64,000 bases of DNA from Ceratocystis colombiana (GCA_026419805.1 JAOSLS010000076.1:1-64000), one strand, 5' to 3'; shown: positions 20,816 through 34,045, counted from the first letter of the stretch. Translations and numbers: made by a program. The notes: generated from the letters alone by a model not told the origin.

Positions 20816-23800
20816 TAGTCTTCTAATTAAGGAAGAATACAATTAGTAGTTAGATCTTATGATCCTCTCTGTAGAACTATCTCTTTAAGACTGTTCCTTC
20901 CTGACATATGCCCTGACTGACTGTGGTATAGAAGGAAAAGCCTCCATTGATGCCACCTAGGTATCTCTATACTAAATTCTAACCTACCCCCTCCACTCTC
21001 TATTTAGAATCAAAGTATTCAATGGAAGAGAAACTGAAGCTAGGAAATATACTTATTATATCTATACCTACCTCTATATAAATGATTACTATCAGAAGAA
21101 TGTTTTATTCTTTATCATATAGCTCACTCATTACCCTATTGTCTTAGGTATACCTTAGCTAAAGCAATATGACCTAACTATCTACTTCACTAATCACTTA
21201 ATCACTTTTGATAGTAAATACTACTGAAACCACTGTAATGTTCCTAGTAAGCCTGAGAAGCTTTAAGCCTTACATAACATCCCCTATAAAGATCAACCTA
21301 GTAACTTGCCCCTATGACCCCTAGCCCTTTACAGCCTAAATATTATCCTGATCTTAAAGGAAGGTGCTATTGCCTACTCCTACTAGTCTACCTATCAACT
21401 GTTCATAATAACACTAGAAGAAATCAATTAAATCCTGAACTGCCCTGACTCCCTAGACTCTACAAGTCCCTAGAAACCTGAACCCTTTTCCCTACCTACT
21501 GAATTATCAGACTTCACTAATGTTTTCTCCCCTCACAAGGTGGAAAAACTACTACTACACTGACCCATGGATCACTATATCCCCCTGGTGGAAGGTGTGA
21601 AACTGCCTTTCAGGCCCCTGTACTCCATGTCCTGAGATGAACTGAAAGCCCTCTGAGAATAGCTTGATGAAAATCTCTAGAAAGGTTTTATCCATCCCAG
21701 CTCCTCACATATTACCTCTCCTATTCTATTCATGAAGAAGGCTAATAGAGGACTGTGTTTTTATATTAATTATCACACCTTAAATGCTATGACTATTAAA
21801 GACTAATACCCACTGCCCCTAGTCAAGGAAACTCTGAACAATCTATATAGAATACACTACTTTTCTAAGATTGATATTATCTCTACTTTCAATAACCTCT
21901 ATATAACTATAGGAGAAGAATACCTGACTGCCTTCTACATATGCTTTAGCCTCTTTGAGAGCCTAGTTATGCCATTTGGACTGATAGGAGCCCTATCCTC
22001 CTTCTAACAATACATCAACTCTTCCCTAAGAGAATATCTTGACCTGTTCTACATAGTGTATTTAGATAACATCTTGATTTACAGTTATACCTGTGAAGAA
22101 CACACTGAATACATCTGAGTAGTCCTCAAATGCCTCTGTACTACTGGATTATACACCTAGGCTCCTAAGTGTAAGTTCTACTACACTAAAACCAAGTTCC
22201 TAGGCTTGATCATTAGCTGTGATAGCATTTATATAGACCTAGCCAAGGTCATAATAGTATGTAATTAGCCTACCCTGAGATCCCTGACAGATACCTAAGC
22301 CTTCCTCAGCTTCAGTAACTTTTACTACTGCTTCATTTATGACTTCTCTAGCTTAGTCACCCTATTGATACACTTAATAAAGAAAGATATCCCTTTTATA
22401 TAGGATTCTACCTGTGAATCAGTATTCTGAACCCTGAAAGACCACTTCTCCTCTACCCCTATCCTAGCCTATTTCAATTAGGATAAGGACATCATCCTTG
22501 AGACTGATATGTCTGATTATGTGTCAGCTGGTGTTATATCCTAATATGATAATGATAGTACCCTCTGCCCTATTGCTTTCTTCTCTAAGAAGCATTCAGT
22601 AGCTAAGTACAACTATGAAATCTATGACAAAGAACTCCTAGCTATCATCCACTGTTTCAAGGAATAGTGTCCTGAACTGGAAGGTGCCCCTTCACCTATG
22701 AAGGTTATCACTAACCACTGAAATCTAGAGTACTTCATATCTATAAAGCAACTCAACCACTGTTAGGCCTATTGGTCTGAATTCCTATCCTAATTTAACT
22801 TCTATATTGTTTACTACCTAGGTAAGCTAGGTGTAAAGCCTAATTCACTCATACACTAGTCAGAAGACTTACCTAAGGAGGGTGATGACTATCTTCTACA
22901 CTAGAGCTAAACTATCCTAAAGAATTATAACCTACTACCTAATACTAGCCACTAGACTCACCTGAATCAGATTATCCTACTAATGAATCTATAAGAACTC
23001 TTCTACACTATATATGATTCTGACCCTATACCCTATACTGCCTTAGCTATAATCCTGAACCCTGAAATAAGCCACCTACTGACACTTACCCTAGCCAAGT
23101 ATTCAGAGTATAAAGGCTACCTATATGTATAAGACCACTTGTATATTCCTAAAAGTAATGCCCTGAAAGCAGAGCTCCTCTATCTATACTATGACTCTCC
23201 TGTCTCAGGATATCCAGGTCATTCCAAAACCTATGACCTCCTGTCCTAGGAATACTACTAGCCTAGTATAGTAAGGTACATCACCTACTAGGTTCACTAG
23301 TGCTATACCTACCACTGTATAACACCCTTCTATAATAGCTAGAAAGGCCTGCTTCACCTACTGCCAATTCCTGAGAGAGTATAGCATGATATATCTATTG
23401 ATTTTATCACCTACCTGCCTAAGAGCAATAGCTATAATGCCATCCTTATAATTATAGACCACCTGACTAAGATATATCATCTAATTCCCTATCATAGTAA
23501 CTATAATGCTAAAGACACTGCTTATCTATACCTGAAGAATGTCTAGAAGTTGTATAGCCTTCTATTGACTATTATCTTAGACTAAGGACCTCAATTCATT
23601 ACTGAATTTTAGAGGTGCCTATCTTAGTCCTTGAAAATTAAACTAACCCTATCCTCTACCCACTACCCTGAAACTAATAGTTAAACCAAGAGAATGAATT
23701 TAGTCTTAGAACAATATCTACATGTATATATAGTATATCTATAAGATAATTAGGAAGATTAGTTACTACTAGCTGAGTTCTCTAGCAATGCACATTACTC

Positions 23801-24466
23801 TGAAACCACTAATATTTCCCCTTTCTTCATGAACTATAGATTCTAACCCTGGATAGGATTCAAGCTAATCTCTAACCTGCCTAATTCCACCTAGTCCTGA
23901 GACACTGCCACCTTTACTACCTGAATAGAAGAGATAACAGAACTGACCTGTTCTGAAATAGCAATGGCCCAAAACTTCTATAAAGAGCAGGCAAATTGGC
24001 ACTGCTAACCACCCTACCAGTTCTAAGTTAACAATAAAGTCTAGCTTGACACCTAGATGATTTAGACTGCCTAGCCTTAGAAGAAGCTAGACTAGAAGAA
24101 CTTAGGACTATTCCACATCTATAAGATCATAAGCCTATATACTTATAAACTTGAGTTGCCTACCTCTATAAGGATACATCCTATTTTCTATATGTCTAAG
24201 CTCTAATATACTAATACCTCTGACCTGATCCCTAGATAAGTCTATCTACCTCCACCTTATATTGAAGTGGCTAGACAAACTGAATACAAAGTCAAAGAAG
24301 TCTTAGACTCCTTCTAGGAATACTATAGCTATAGATACCACCCCTACCTGAAATATATTATTCATTAGACTAGCTATAATAACCTAACAACTGAGCCTAC
24401 TGAATACCTGGAAAATGCAAAATAGCTAGTGGAGAACTACCACTGCTGTTACCCTGACAAGCCTAG
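20816..24466 (+). pseudogene. A2 pol, RIP-degraded, 3' truncated
   Basis: Protease D-C-G at 20919-20927, in -1 frame relative to gag. RT active site Y-L-D-N at 22059-22070. Integrase first Asp at 23400-23402; the expected Glu is Lys, as in A1. The chromodomain-like C-terminus (E-Y-L-E-N-A ... L-V-E-N-Y-H) runs to the truncation at 24466. RT and integrase share one frame, unlike A1. Confidence 0.88.
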
Positions 24467-24706
24467 TGTTGCAGGCTGTGCACCTACATTCAACAAGGAT
24501 CACAGGACAAGGAGTGCATGGACAACTAGTGCCCATGGATGATAAATGGCTCAGAGAAAACTCTGCTAGATGGAAGCAAGAAATACAAATAGGACAAAAG
24601 GCACTTAGTTTTAGTTTTCTTCTTTCTTCTTTCTTTCACTAGATTTTTCTAAATAAAACACTTTATAGTATTTTCATTAAGTGATCAATGTCAAGCACTA
24701 GCAACA
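24467..24706 (+). repeat. H 5' LTR (240 bp)
   Basis: Delimited by perfect 6-bp inverted ends TGTTGC ... GCAACA. Single copy here, so the end rests on the inverted repeat and its position upstream of gag. Confidence 0.75.
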
Positions 24707-24879
24707 ATTTAGAAAAATCTCATTCATTGTTTCTTTTTTACTTATGACCCCTGACTAATATTTGCCACCCTGTCTACATGCCCCTAAATTATCTTCAATG
24801 TCTTCCCCTAGCTGCCTTTTCTATATGCCCCCCCTCAAAAAAAAAAAAAAAACAGTTTTTTTTACTACCCTTTAGAATT
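24707..24879 (+). other. H leader with poly(A) run
   Basis: Non-coding, C/T rich, with an A-run at about 24838-24852. No primer-binding site recognised. Confidence 0.6.
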
Positions 24880-25990
24880 ATGGACCCTATGGATATGAGT
24901 GAAGAAACACAACCACACCTAATGCCAGCTCCACCCCCTTCATAAGTAAGGCCTGCTAATACTACCCCTCCACTAGTACCCCTAACTATACACATGATAG
25001 TTCTATAAGACCATCTATGACAAATTCTTCCTCCACTGAATCATTTCAAAGGAGACTGGATGAAATACATATGTTAGTGGTTGGATGTAGAGTATAAGTT
25101 GAGTATAGATGGGGACACCCTAGGTAACTCCTGAAGTCAAATTGCTTACCTATTCATATGCCTGGATGGTAAGGCAAAACTAGGCTGCCTTTTGTATATA
25201 AAGACCCTCTGTGAGAGTACAAACCCTAACCCTTTCTCCCTGCTAGAGTACCTGGATAAGACATATAAAGACCCTACCACCACCTAGCAGAACTTGGCCT
25301 ATCTACAGTGACCCTAGGGAAATATACCTTTCCAGGACTTCTTCCCAATGTTTGAGAGTCACTTGGCCTAAGCAGGTGGGCTTGACTGGCCTGACCAGTC
25401 CAAAATCACATATCTCAATGTAGTATTAAACCTAACCTTGAAGACTCTTATGTCTTTCATGAATATTAAGGGTATGATATTTACCTAATACTATGAGATA
25501 GCTATATAATGTTCCCTGAACCCTAATAGGCTCTAAGTCATAGCCTGAAACTTAATGACAGCACTACCAGTAGCACTTAGGGGTGAGCCTATAGATTAGT
25601 CCTACACTTATGTAAGTAATACACCTCAGGCCAAGTACTAGTGACCCACCTATGATACAAAAGGTGTCCCCTATACTATAGACCAGGAGTTATAGGGAGG
25701 ATGTATGAAATAGGTGATAAAGGAAGAGTTAATTGTGTGATAAGTGGCTAGAGTCTACCTATAGTATGTAAGACCAGGGTGTAGCACCTCCTAGTGCCCC
25801 CTCAAGCCTACTATCAACCCAGCCACTTGTCAGGCAGTTAGTATCTAGGCTATATAGACAGCTACACTATACAGTGTATAGCCAGCTAGCCTTCTGAGGG
25901 AAGATACTGATGAGGAGGAAAATACAGAGTTAGAAAACTGACATGTGTAATGGAAAATCACCTGTCATATAAAGTATTAGAAAAGGAATA
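24880..25990 (+). pseudogene. H gag, RIP-degraded
   Basis: ATG at 24880 (M-D-P-M-D-M-S-E-E). Capsid-like segment N-H-F-K-G-D-W around 25037-25060, then S-L-L-E-Y-L-D-K-T-Y-K-D-P near 25235-25275, typical of the Gag core. I could not place a convincing CCHC knuckle. Stops are TAG/TGA at former CAG/CGA/TGG positions. Confidence 0.8.
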
Positions 25991-27341
25991 GGTATAGTTC
26001 TAGGAAGAGAAAATGATAGGTTGGACTTTCTGGACTAGTATAGTGATCAACTAATAATATACTCTTACTGCTCTGATAGACAATGGTTATAACTCATTTG
26101 CTACAATTAATGAAGAAACTGCCACCCTTCTAAAACTCATACATATTGAAATAAAACCCCACCCCCTATAATCTGTGAACAACTAGTCAGTGTTAAAAGC
26201 TATTGTTCAACTTGACCTCAATGTGAGTAGTTCCTACACCTATAGAGCCTTCATATATGTAGTCCCTGGCCAAGCTGAGAAGCTCATCCTAGGCACTCCC
26301 TGGATCAAATAACAGAACACTATAATCTCCTCTGATAGCAGTGTAATAGAACTACATCACCCTGACACTCTTTATAAAGTCTACCCTATCACCTGGTACA
26401 AGAAGGCTAAGCAGCCTGAAGCAATGATCAGGGTAGTTATAGTGGTGTAGATCCTTAAGGACTAGGAGAGAGTACACTAGGGAAATGAACTAAGAGTATT
26501 CACAGCCACAATGGCTGATATTGAGAAGGCTTTGTATATGAAAAGCTGAATAGACCTGAAATAAAAAGTTCCCTACTATTACTAGAAGTACCTCAGGGTC
26601 TTTGATAAGAAAGAGGACTAGGAAATTCCCTACTGTCCTAGTATTGACATAGCTATTAACCTGGAGAAAGGAGACAATAGACAAGACAAAAGACCTCTAT
26701 AGGGACTGCTATACAATATGTTATGAGATGAACTGCTAGTTCTTAGGAAAACACTCCTAGAACATCTTGACAAGGGATATATTCAAGCTAGCCAATCCAC
26801 TACAGTGTCCCCTATCCTCTTCATGAAGAAACCTAGGGGAGGGCTATGTTTCTATATGGATTACTATAGCCTAAATGACATTACAGTAAAAGATCAGTAC
26901 CCTATTCCACTCATCTATGAGACACTATGACAAGTAGCCAAAGCTAAATAGCTGACTAAGTTGGATATATATACTGTATTCCACAAGATTAGAGTGAGAA
27001 AAGGTAATGAATAGAAGACTGCTTTTAACACTCACTATAGTCTATATGAGTGGAATGTCATCCCCTTTAGACTCTCAAATAGCCCTGCAGTATTCCAGTA
27101 TTATATCAACTGGGTCTTGCACTGATTTCTCAACAATTTTTGCTCTACATACATTGATGATATCTTGATCTACACAGATAGGACCAAAGAGAAACACTAG
27201 GAACAAGTCTGCCAAGTGCTTGCAGAACTGGAAAAAGCTGGCCTGCAACTCAATGTAGACAAGTGTGAATTCAAGGTTCAGAAGACCAAGTATCTAGGCT
27301 TCATTGTGGAAGTAGACAAGGGCATCAGCATGGACCCAGCC
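25991..27341 (+). pseudogene. H pol fragment: protease and RT
   Basis: Protease A-L-I-D-N-G with Asp at 26079-26081 (Asn probably from Ser), -1 frame to gag. RT shows S-P-I-L-F-M-K-K-P-R-G-G-L-C-F near 26806-26850 and an intact Y-I-D-D at 27150-27161. Also D-K-C-E-F at about 27255-27270 and K-Y-L-G-F-I. Truncated by B2. Confidence 0.87.
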
Positions 27342-27574
27342 TGTTAGGGTTTGGAAAACCCAAATAGAGTCTAAAGACTTTTCAACCTATCTGTTGGAGG
27401 AGCACAAGCATACTAGCCCTAAAAGGCTGAATAATTATTTGTGCCTCTCTCAAAATACTAATATAGCAAAGGTTAGCAGTTAATTTTAGACTTAGTTTAG
27501 TTCCTTTCTTTCCCTATCAGAATATATTTGTTTCTGCTATACTTTGTTGATTCTCATAAGACAAGGCCCTTACA
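27342..27574 (+). repeat. B2 5' LTR (233 bp)
   Basis: TGTTAGGG ... CCCTTACA; pairs with 32406-32638. Confidence 0.95.
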
Positions 27575-27735
27575 TTATATTCTGATCTCTTTTTTTTTTA
27601 CTGGCTCCCATAATTTTTACTGGTTACTAGTCACACTGGATTGCTCACATCATTGGTTTCAAAATATTTTACTGGTTCACTGATTATTACTGGCTACAAG
27701 TCATATTGGCCCCCCCCCTCTAGCCTAACACTAAC
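27575..27735 (+). other. B2 leader
   Basis: Non-coding, with a T-run near 27590, repeated ACTGG words between 27600 and 27705, and a C-run at about 27709-27718 (also at 4-17 in B1). No obvious tRNA-complementary primer site. Confidence 0.6.
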
Positions 27736-28830
27736 ATAGCAGAATAACAATAATAATAACAATAGCAATAGTAATAACAAGCTCCACCCCTTTCAAGGGA
27801 GCAGCAACTGGAGCAATAGGTCTAGATGCTTAATAGTGCCCTTAAACTACTCAATACACAGTATAATAGCTTGCTGGGATCACCTGTGACAAGAGGTTTA
27901 ACTAAGATCCCAAAACTCACTACTACTGACCCAGATGAGTTTACTATCTGGTTTAATCAAGTAAAGTGTATTTAGGAAATTGAGAAAACACACATTCCTG
28001 ACAGTGAGTTCATAACCCTAGTATACCTCAGTGCAGCTAACTCAGCTCACAACTGAATCAAGAGGATACTTGACACTAAACTCTACAATACCTCTGGCAC
28101 ATATAATGCTTTCCTTAAAGAACTCCAGAAGGCTTTTGAAGACCCTGTAGCTAAGGAGAAGGCCCTACTAAAGATCTAGATAATCCACTAAGGAAAGTCA
28201 AAGATTGATGACTATATCCAAAAGTTTAATGACCTCCTCAGCCTTGCTCAGGGTAATGACCTACACTATAGCTAGAAAATTCTCTAGTTCAGATAAAGCC
28301 TTGACCCCACTCTCTATTGATAGATCCAAAGTAACCTTCCCCTAATAGACTATAAGGAATATAAGAAGACAGTAGTGCATACCTCCCAAATACTACTATA
28401 ACAGAGAGAGGATGATAGGCTATTAACCTCTCTCCCCACTACAACTACACCCTAGCACAACCCAGATGCTATAGATTAGGAGTGCACCTGCTAAGTGTCC
28501 TCTGACTAGTAGTCAGACTGTCCTAAAGTGAAATAGGTTTCTATAGAAGTGTGAGAATAGTGAAAGTAGGATAGGAAGTGCCTCTACTATAGTTCATCTA
28601 AACACTTTGTCTATCAGTGCCCTTATGGAGTTGGCCTGAAGCCCTAGGAGCTAAGCACCTGTAAAATAGTAGTATCCCTACCTTTTAATGATGACATGAT
28701 TCTAGAGGATGATGATAATCTATTGGAAAACTAGCCCCCTCTGGTTATAGTCACAACTAGAGGAAGTTAGTAGTAAGGAATGTATTCTCTTCTTCTCCCT
28801 CTTCTCTTCCCTCCCTAACTCCTCTACTCA
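27736..28830 (+). pseudogene. B2 gag, RIP-degraded
   Basis: Expected start reads ATA (27736-27738), followed by GCA where B1 has GTG: both can come from GCG. A CCHC knuckle at 28579-28620 keeps the His that B1 lost. Stops fill former Gln codons, including the N-terminal CAA run. Confidence 0.85.
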
Positions 28831-31800
28831 TTAAAGGAGCCCTCAATATAGACATAGTAATAAACAATAACTATCCTATAGTTGCACTAGTGGACATAGG
28901 TAATACAGTGTCTATAATTATATCTGAGAAACTTGTGAAGAAATGTAAACTCCCCTGCTTAGTGCTTACCTCCCCCCTATCCCTAAAACCTTTCAATGAC
29001 TAACCTGCCTCTATCACTATATAAGCTACTAAACTAGAAATAGATCTAGGTAGAATCAGAGAAGAAGTGTTTGTACTAGTGGTACTAGACATCTATAAAG
29101 AAGAAATAATGATAGGATACCTATAGTTATACCACTACAAAGCAAGTATAGATTGTGTAAACTACTGTCTTGTCTTCTAGAATTTTTCAATACCACAGTC
29201 AACAACCTCCTTGGAACATAGCAACCCAACTGAACTGAAAGTGGCCTATATATACAAAATTTAGAACTATGACCTCAAAGTCTTTGTAGTAAGTCTATAA
29301 GACATCAATTGCACCCTGGAAAAGCTAGCTAAAGAAGAGGAGCCCTGCTCAGACAAATGGAAAGCCAAAGTCCTGGGCTAGATCACTATAGAAAACATCA
29401 TAGTGTTCAACCCAGAAGCCCTTTACTCACACTGCCTCCCTCCCCTCTAACCTAGGATGAACTATGAGATCAACCTCATAGTCCTAGACTCTGAAGTACT
29501 ATAGGGCCTATTGTATAGTCTCTCCTATGATGAACTGATTGTCCTCTGGAAAACACTACTCAACCTACTCAACAAAAAGTTCATCTGGATAAGTAGCTCA
29601 ATAGCAGCAGCCCTAATATTGTTTATCAAAAAGCCAGGGGGTGGGCTGAGGTTCTGTGTTAACTATAGGTTACTTAATAAAATAATGAAAAAGGACCACT
29701 ATCCCCTACCAAACTTCAGAGAAACCCTCTGACAAGTCAGCTAAGTAAAATAGTTTATAAAGCTTGATGTAGTAGCTGTATTCCACAATGTCTGAATTGA
29801 ACTAGGACATGAATGGAAAATAGCTTTTTACACCTGCTTAGGTTCCTTTGAGTGGAATGTCATGCTATTTGGTCTATCTAATACTCTTGCCTAGTTCTAG
29901 TGTTTCCTAAACACAGTGCTATAAGAGTACCTAGATGTATTCTGTTCTGCCTACATTAATGACATTTTAGTCTTTATAGACAGTACCCTTGAAGAATATT
30001 ATGAATAAGTGAATAAAGTCCTAACTAAGCTAGTTAGAGCAGGACTGACTATAGACATAGATAAGTGTGAATTTATAACTAAAGAAGTCAAGTACTTAGG
30101 ATATATCATCCAACTAGGAAAGACAACTATAGACCTAGTAAAAGTCTAAGTAGTCAAAGAATAGCCTACTCCTAAGAATAAGAAAGATGTTAGAGGATTT
30201 CTAGGTTTTGTAAACTTTTACTACCTATTCATTAAAGACTTTACTACTATTGTAGGACCCCTTAATGTACTGACAGGGAAGCATTCCCCTTTTCTATAGT
30301 CTGATGACTATGAATATGCCTTCACCTAACTGAAAGATACTTTCTACTCTACCCCTATACTATACTTATTCAATCATATTCTTCCCACCACTATTGAAGC
30401 AGATGCATCAGGTTATAGCACTAGGGCTGTCCTCCTCTAGGAATACCTAGATGGGATGTATCCAATAGTATACATTAGCTAAAAAATGTCACCCTCAGAA
30501 GTAAACTATGAAATCTATGATAAAGAAATACTTATAATCATATGAGCCCTTAAGGAATAGTGAGGAGAACTCTAGGGAACCCAAGGCCCTGTCAAGGTCT
30601 TGATAGACTACTAAAACCTACTCTATTTTACAACTGTATAACAACTGTCAGAATGATAAGCTAGATAGGCAACCTTACTTTCAGAGTTCAACCTAGCTTT
30701 AGAGCACTGCCTAGGAAAACTATCCCTACTCCTAGATGCACTGTCCTGACTACACATGCCTTAGGATATAGAAGACCCTTGACTGAAAGTACACCACTAG
30801 TAGCTACTGACCTAAGGTGAAGATGGCTTACTACATGTCTGACCTATCTATACACCCTCCCTATTGATACTATCCCTATTCTAATAAGAAAACCTGTCTA
30901 CACTCTAGAACTAAGCACTATCTGAAGACATAGACTACTCACTTGCCTGTACTGTCATTACCTCAGGATCCCTAACATGGCCTGAGAACCTGAAGAACCA
31001 CTAGAGAGTATTACTGTCAGAATACTCTCTAGACTCATAAGGTCACCTCTACTTCAGATCTCAACTTTAGCTACTAAATTAGGAACCACTATGAACTAAT
31101 GTACTATAGGAAATACATGACTCAGCAATACTCATCTACCTTAGATAGAGAGTCATGTGTTAAGAGGTCTTAAAAACCTATTTCTAGCTATACTACACCT
31201 CAGATGTCAAATGCTTCTACTAAAACTATGAAATATGTAGTAGTACTAATGTCATGTATTAAATGAAATAAGGACTGCTAAAACCTCTTCCTATCCCTGA
31301 CTATATATAGTAAGACATTGGTCTAGACCTGATAGGACCTCTCCCCACTTATAAAAGAGAAGGAAAATCATATAAGTATATCATAATAATTATAGATCAT
31401 CTCTTAAAGGGAATAATACTAATACTATGCTATAGCCTAGACATCAAATACCTATCAACATGTTTCCTTAAGTACTACTACCTAAGACATAGCCTACCCT
31501 AGAGCATTACATTAGACAGGTAATTCACTAATATGTTTTAGAAGTACCTAATGACAATACTGAAAATAAACTAATGATTAACTACTATATATCACCCCTA
31601 GTCAAATGGAGCTATAGAGAGGGTAAATGCTGAAATCAAGGTAAAATTGTTAAAACTTCTGATAGAATACCTAGACTAGCTTAACTGCCTCCTAATAGTT
31701 AAATTCACATTAAATGTAGCCACTTCTTCCTCCACTGAAACATCACCCTTTATAATGTCCTATGGTTTTGATCTAGAACCTATTCAGTTATAGCCAGAAG

Positions 31801-32405
31801 TAATTACCCCCCTGATACTACTACTAGACCAAAACCAGAGCCTAGTGGCATAAGCCACTAGGATAATGAAAAGCCTAGCTGACTAAGTAAAGTAGGTATA
31901 ATCTACACTGAGCACTACTAGATTAGACATAGAGGAACAAGTAAACCTGTACAGATAGCCCTATCACTGATTCCAACCTAGAGACTGGGTTTAGTTATCT
32001 AAGAGCTCACACACTACACAGTAAGAAGGCCTAGGCTGAAAATTAAGACCCTGATACCAGAAGCTGCAAGTCTTAGAAGAAGTGGGTTCCCACAACTATA
32101 GGTTAGACCTATAGGGAGCCAGAGGTCATGACATTTTTCATATAGATAGGTTAAGGCATTTCCCAAATAATGCTTTTCCCTCCTAGAACACCTACACTAC
32201 AGATAGTGCACCAGGCCTAGTTGAAATCAATGGTATAGAAGAATAGGAAGTGGAAGATATAATCCAGGAGTGTCCTTCCAATGGCAAGAGGGAAGTATAA
32301 TACCTAGTGAAATAGATAGGTTTCCCTGATCCTACCTAGGAACCAAGAGAAGCCCTGGAAGACACAGTTACACTGGAAAGATGGCTAGAAGGGAAAGGAG
32401 GCTGA
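28831..32405 (+). pseudogene. B2 pol, RIP-degraded
   Basis: Protease reads D-I-G at 28893-28901 (B1 has D-T-G). RT has an open block 29511-29732 and Y-I-N-D at 29952-29963 (B1 has Y-I-D-D). Integrase Asp codons at 31326-31328 and 31515-31517 survive. The chromodomain region is about 32235-32385, and the TGA stop abuts the 3' LTR. The frame is -1 to gag. Confidence 0.9.
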
Positions 32406-32638
32406 TGTTAGGGTTTGGAAAACCTAAATAGAGTCTAAAGACTTTTCAACCTATCTGTTAGAGGAGCACAAGCATACTAGCCCTAAAAGGCTGAATAATT
32501 ATTTGTGCCTCTCTCAAAATACTAATATGGCAAAGGTTAGCAGTTAATTTTAGACTTAGTTTAGTTCCTTTCTTTCCCTATCAGAATATATTTGTTTCTG
32601 CTGTACTTTGTCAATTCTCACAAGACAAGGCCCTTACA
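32406..32638 (+). repeat. B2 3' LTR (233 bp)
   Basis: TGTTAGGG ... CCCTTACA, directly after the pol stop. Confidence 0.95.
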
Positions 32639-32699
32639 TACATTACAATCATTCCTCTTACTGTTTGAGTGACACTAGCACTATAAGGAATGTACTTAT

Positions 32700-32809
32700 G
32701 AAATAGAAGACATGGAATCTATAGAAGATATAGAACCTATAGAACCTACAGACCCTATGAAAGACATAGAACCTATAGAAGATATAGAACCTATAGAACC
32801 TGTACTACA
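32700..32809 (+). repeat. C1 leader with short GAA/CCT direct repeats
   Basis: Degenerate 12-nt-scale repeats around GAYATAGAACC just before gag, present in all four C copies (for example minus strand 46490-46405 in C3). Not obviously translated; in another frame they would read as E-P/E-D repeats. Confidence 0.6.
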
Positions 32810-34045
32810 ATGAACCCCTAAGTGCTAGAGAATGCCCCTCAGGCTTCTCCTATGGAAGTAGACCCCCTAATAGTAGCCTACACCACTGCTCTAGAAGTAG
32901 TAGATGAAGTAGTCAAAGCTCATGTAAACTACCTCTGCTATATCACACAACTCTAGGCTATAGTTGAAGCTAAAGGATAGTCATTTGTGTAATTCAAATA
33001 CCTCTTAGGATTACCTATACAGAAGACTATAGGGAGCACCTCATATTGCCCTAAGATAGAGGCTCCTATATTCAAGGGAGATCTTAAGGATTTCCTAATA
33101 TACTATTAACACCTCTGAATAAAGTGGGAGGTTGATAAGGAATTCCTAAATACTGATAAGGAGTTCATTACTATAGTAATCAATAAACTTAAAGGACCTA
33201 CTATACATTATACTATAGTATAGGTCTAATGCCTAGATATAGCCTACTTCCTCTTAGGAGAATCTTTCCTAAAGATAATATATACTAAGTACTATGACCT
33301 AATAGCAGTAGGCAAGGCCTACTATACTCTATATCAACTCCACTAAGGAAATAAGTCATTTGACACCTACCTATAGTGGTTTGAAGAGCTCTTATACCTC
33401 TTAGGTTATAATGAGTTCACTGACTACTAAAAGATTAAACTCCTAAAGACTTCTATCTCCCTAAAGATCATAGATATCTTATACTATTATTTTATAATTC
33501 TACCTAAGGAATATAATATATAGGTACTATAGGTCTAAGAGCTTTAGTAAGAGATATAAGTAGTTGACTAGTATAAGGCCTACTATATAGCCTTAGTATT
33601 ATCTTCACATCCTAGCCTATCATAGAGGGCCCTACCAGCCCCTAGAGAGCCCCTTACAACTGCTAAAGGAGATGACCACATGGACTAGATATAGATATAT
33701 ATAGTATATAACTCCAAAGGTCAATACTGATAAGTAGTCTAGGTCTTAGACAAAGTCCTTACCTAATACTATTAGGATAGACTGTGTTTCCACTATAGGG
33801 CCTCAGGACATACTATTAGCAGCTGCCCCTATGCCCCCCCTGTTCACCTATTAGAAAGAAAGGCCTAGGTGTCCTATGTGATAGCCTAGCCCCCTTTAGT
33901 CATAGACTCTAATACTAAAGGTTTAGAAGATAAGTCACCTGGCCTATAGGCTAGGACCCTAGGAAAAGAGTACCCTCTATAGATAGTCACCTTTAGAGGA
34001 AACAGATATTACTAGAAGAGCTGCTAACACATTATGAGAAATTAG
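32810..34045 (+). pseudogene. C1 gag, RIP-degraded
   Basis: ATG at 32810; codon 4 is TAA in this and the other three C copies. The body includes I-E-A-P-x-F-K-G-D-L-K-D-F near 33060-33095, a Gag-like capsid motif. The CCHC knuckle begins with Cys 33785-33787 and has the second Cys changed to Tyr. The frame closes at TAG 34043-34045, which is also TAG in the much less mutated C3 and may be the natural stop. pol is in -1. Confidence 0.85.

Larger units (their letters stand above)
18759..24466 (+). mobile_element. LTR retrotransposon A2, 3' LTR missing
   Basis: 5' LTR, gag and pol collinear with A1 without the F insertion. It stops at 24466 in the pol C-terminus (P-D-K-P) where element H begins, so the 3' LTR is lost. 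The left flank AAAGG (18754-18758) lies in an I-type LTR; a matching right flank is not found. Confidence 0.92.
24467..27341 (+). mobile_element. LTR retrotransposon H, truncated in RT
   Basis: A 240-bp LTR, leader, gag, protease and most of RT. It breaks at 27341 (M-D-P-A of the RT connection region) where the B2 5' LTR starts. RNase H, integrase and the 3' LTR are nowhere else in the window. Right flank of the break CAGCC. Confidence 0.88.
27342..32638 (+). mobile_element. LTR retrotransposon B2, full length
   Basis: 5297 bp with two 233-bp LTRs. The left flank is H (CAGCC, 27337-27341). The right flank TACAT (32639-32643) exactly spans the LTR/internal junction of element C1. The mismatched flanks suggest that its two ends come from two insertions, fused by recombination. 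Decay is heavier than in B1 at some sites and lighter at others. Confidence 0.93.

Noticed and set aside
24836..24852. Poly(A) run as the tail of a LINE or processed pseudogene
   Set aside because: It lies between an LTR and its gag start, with no LINE-type coding sequence or target duplication around it.
24795..24995. Minus-strand open frame with Gly-rich start
   Set aside because: Antisense of the H leader and gag N-terminus; includes the poly(A) run as a Phe stretch.
27575..27735. tRNA primer-binding sites just inside the 5' LTRs
   Set aside because: I looked after the 5' LTRs of A, B, C, F and H and could not match a convincing tRNA 3' end; mutation or self-priming are both possible, so none is annotated.
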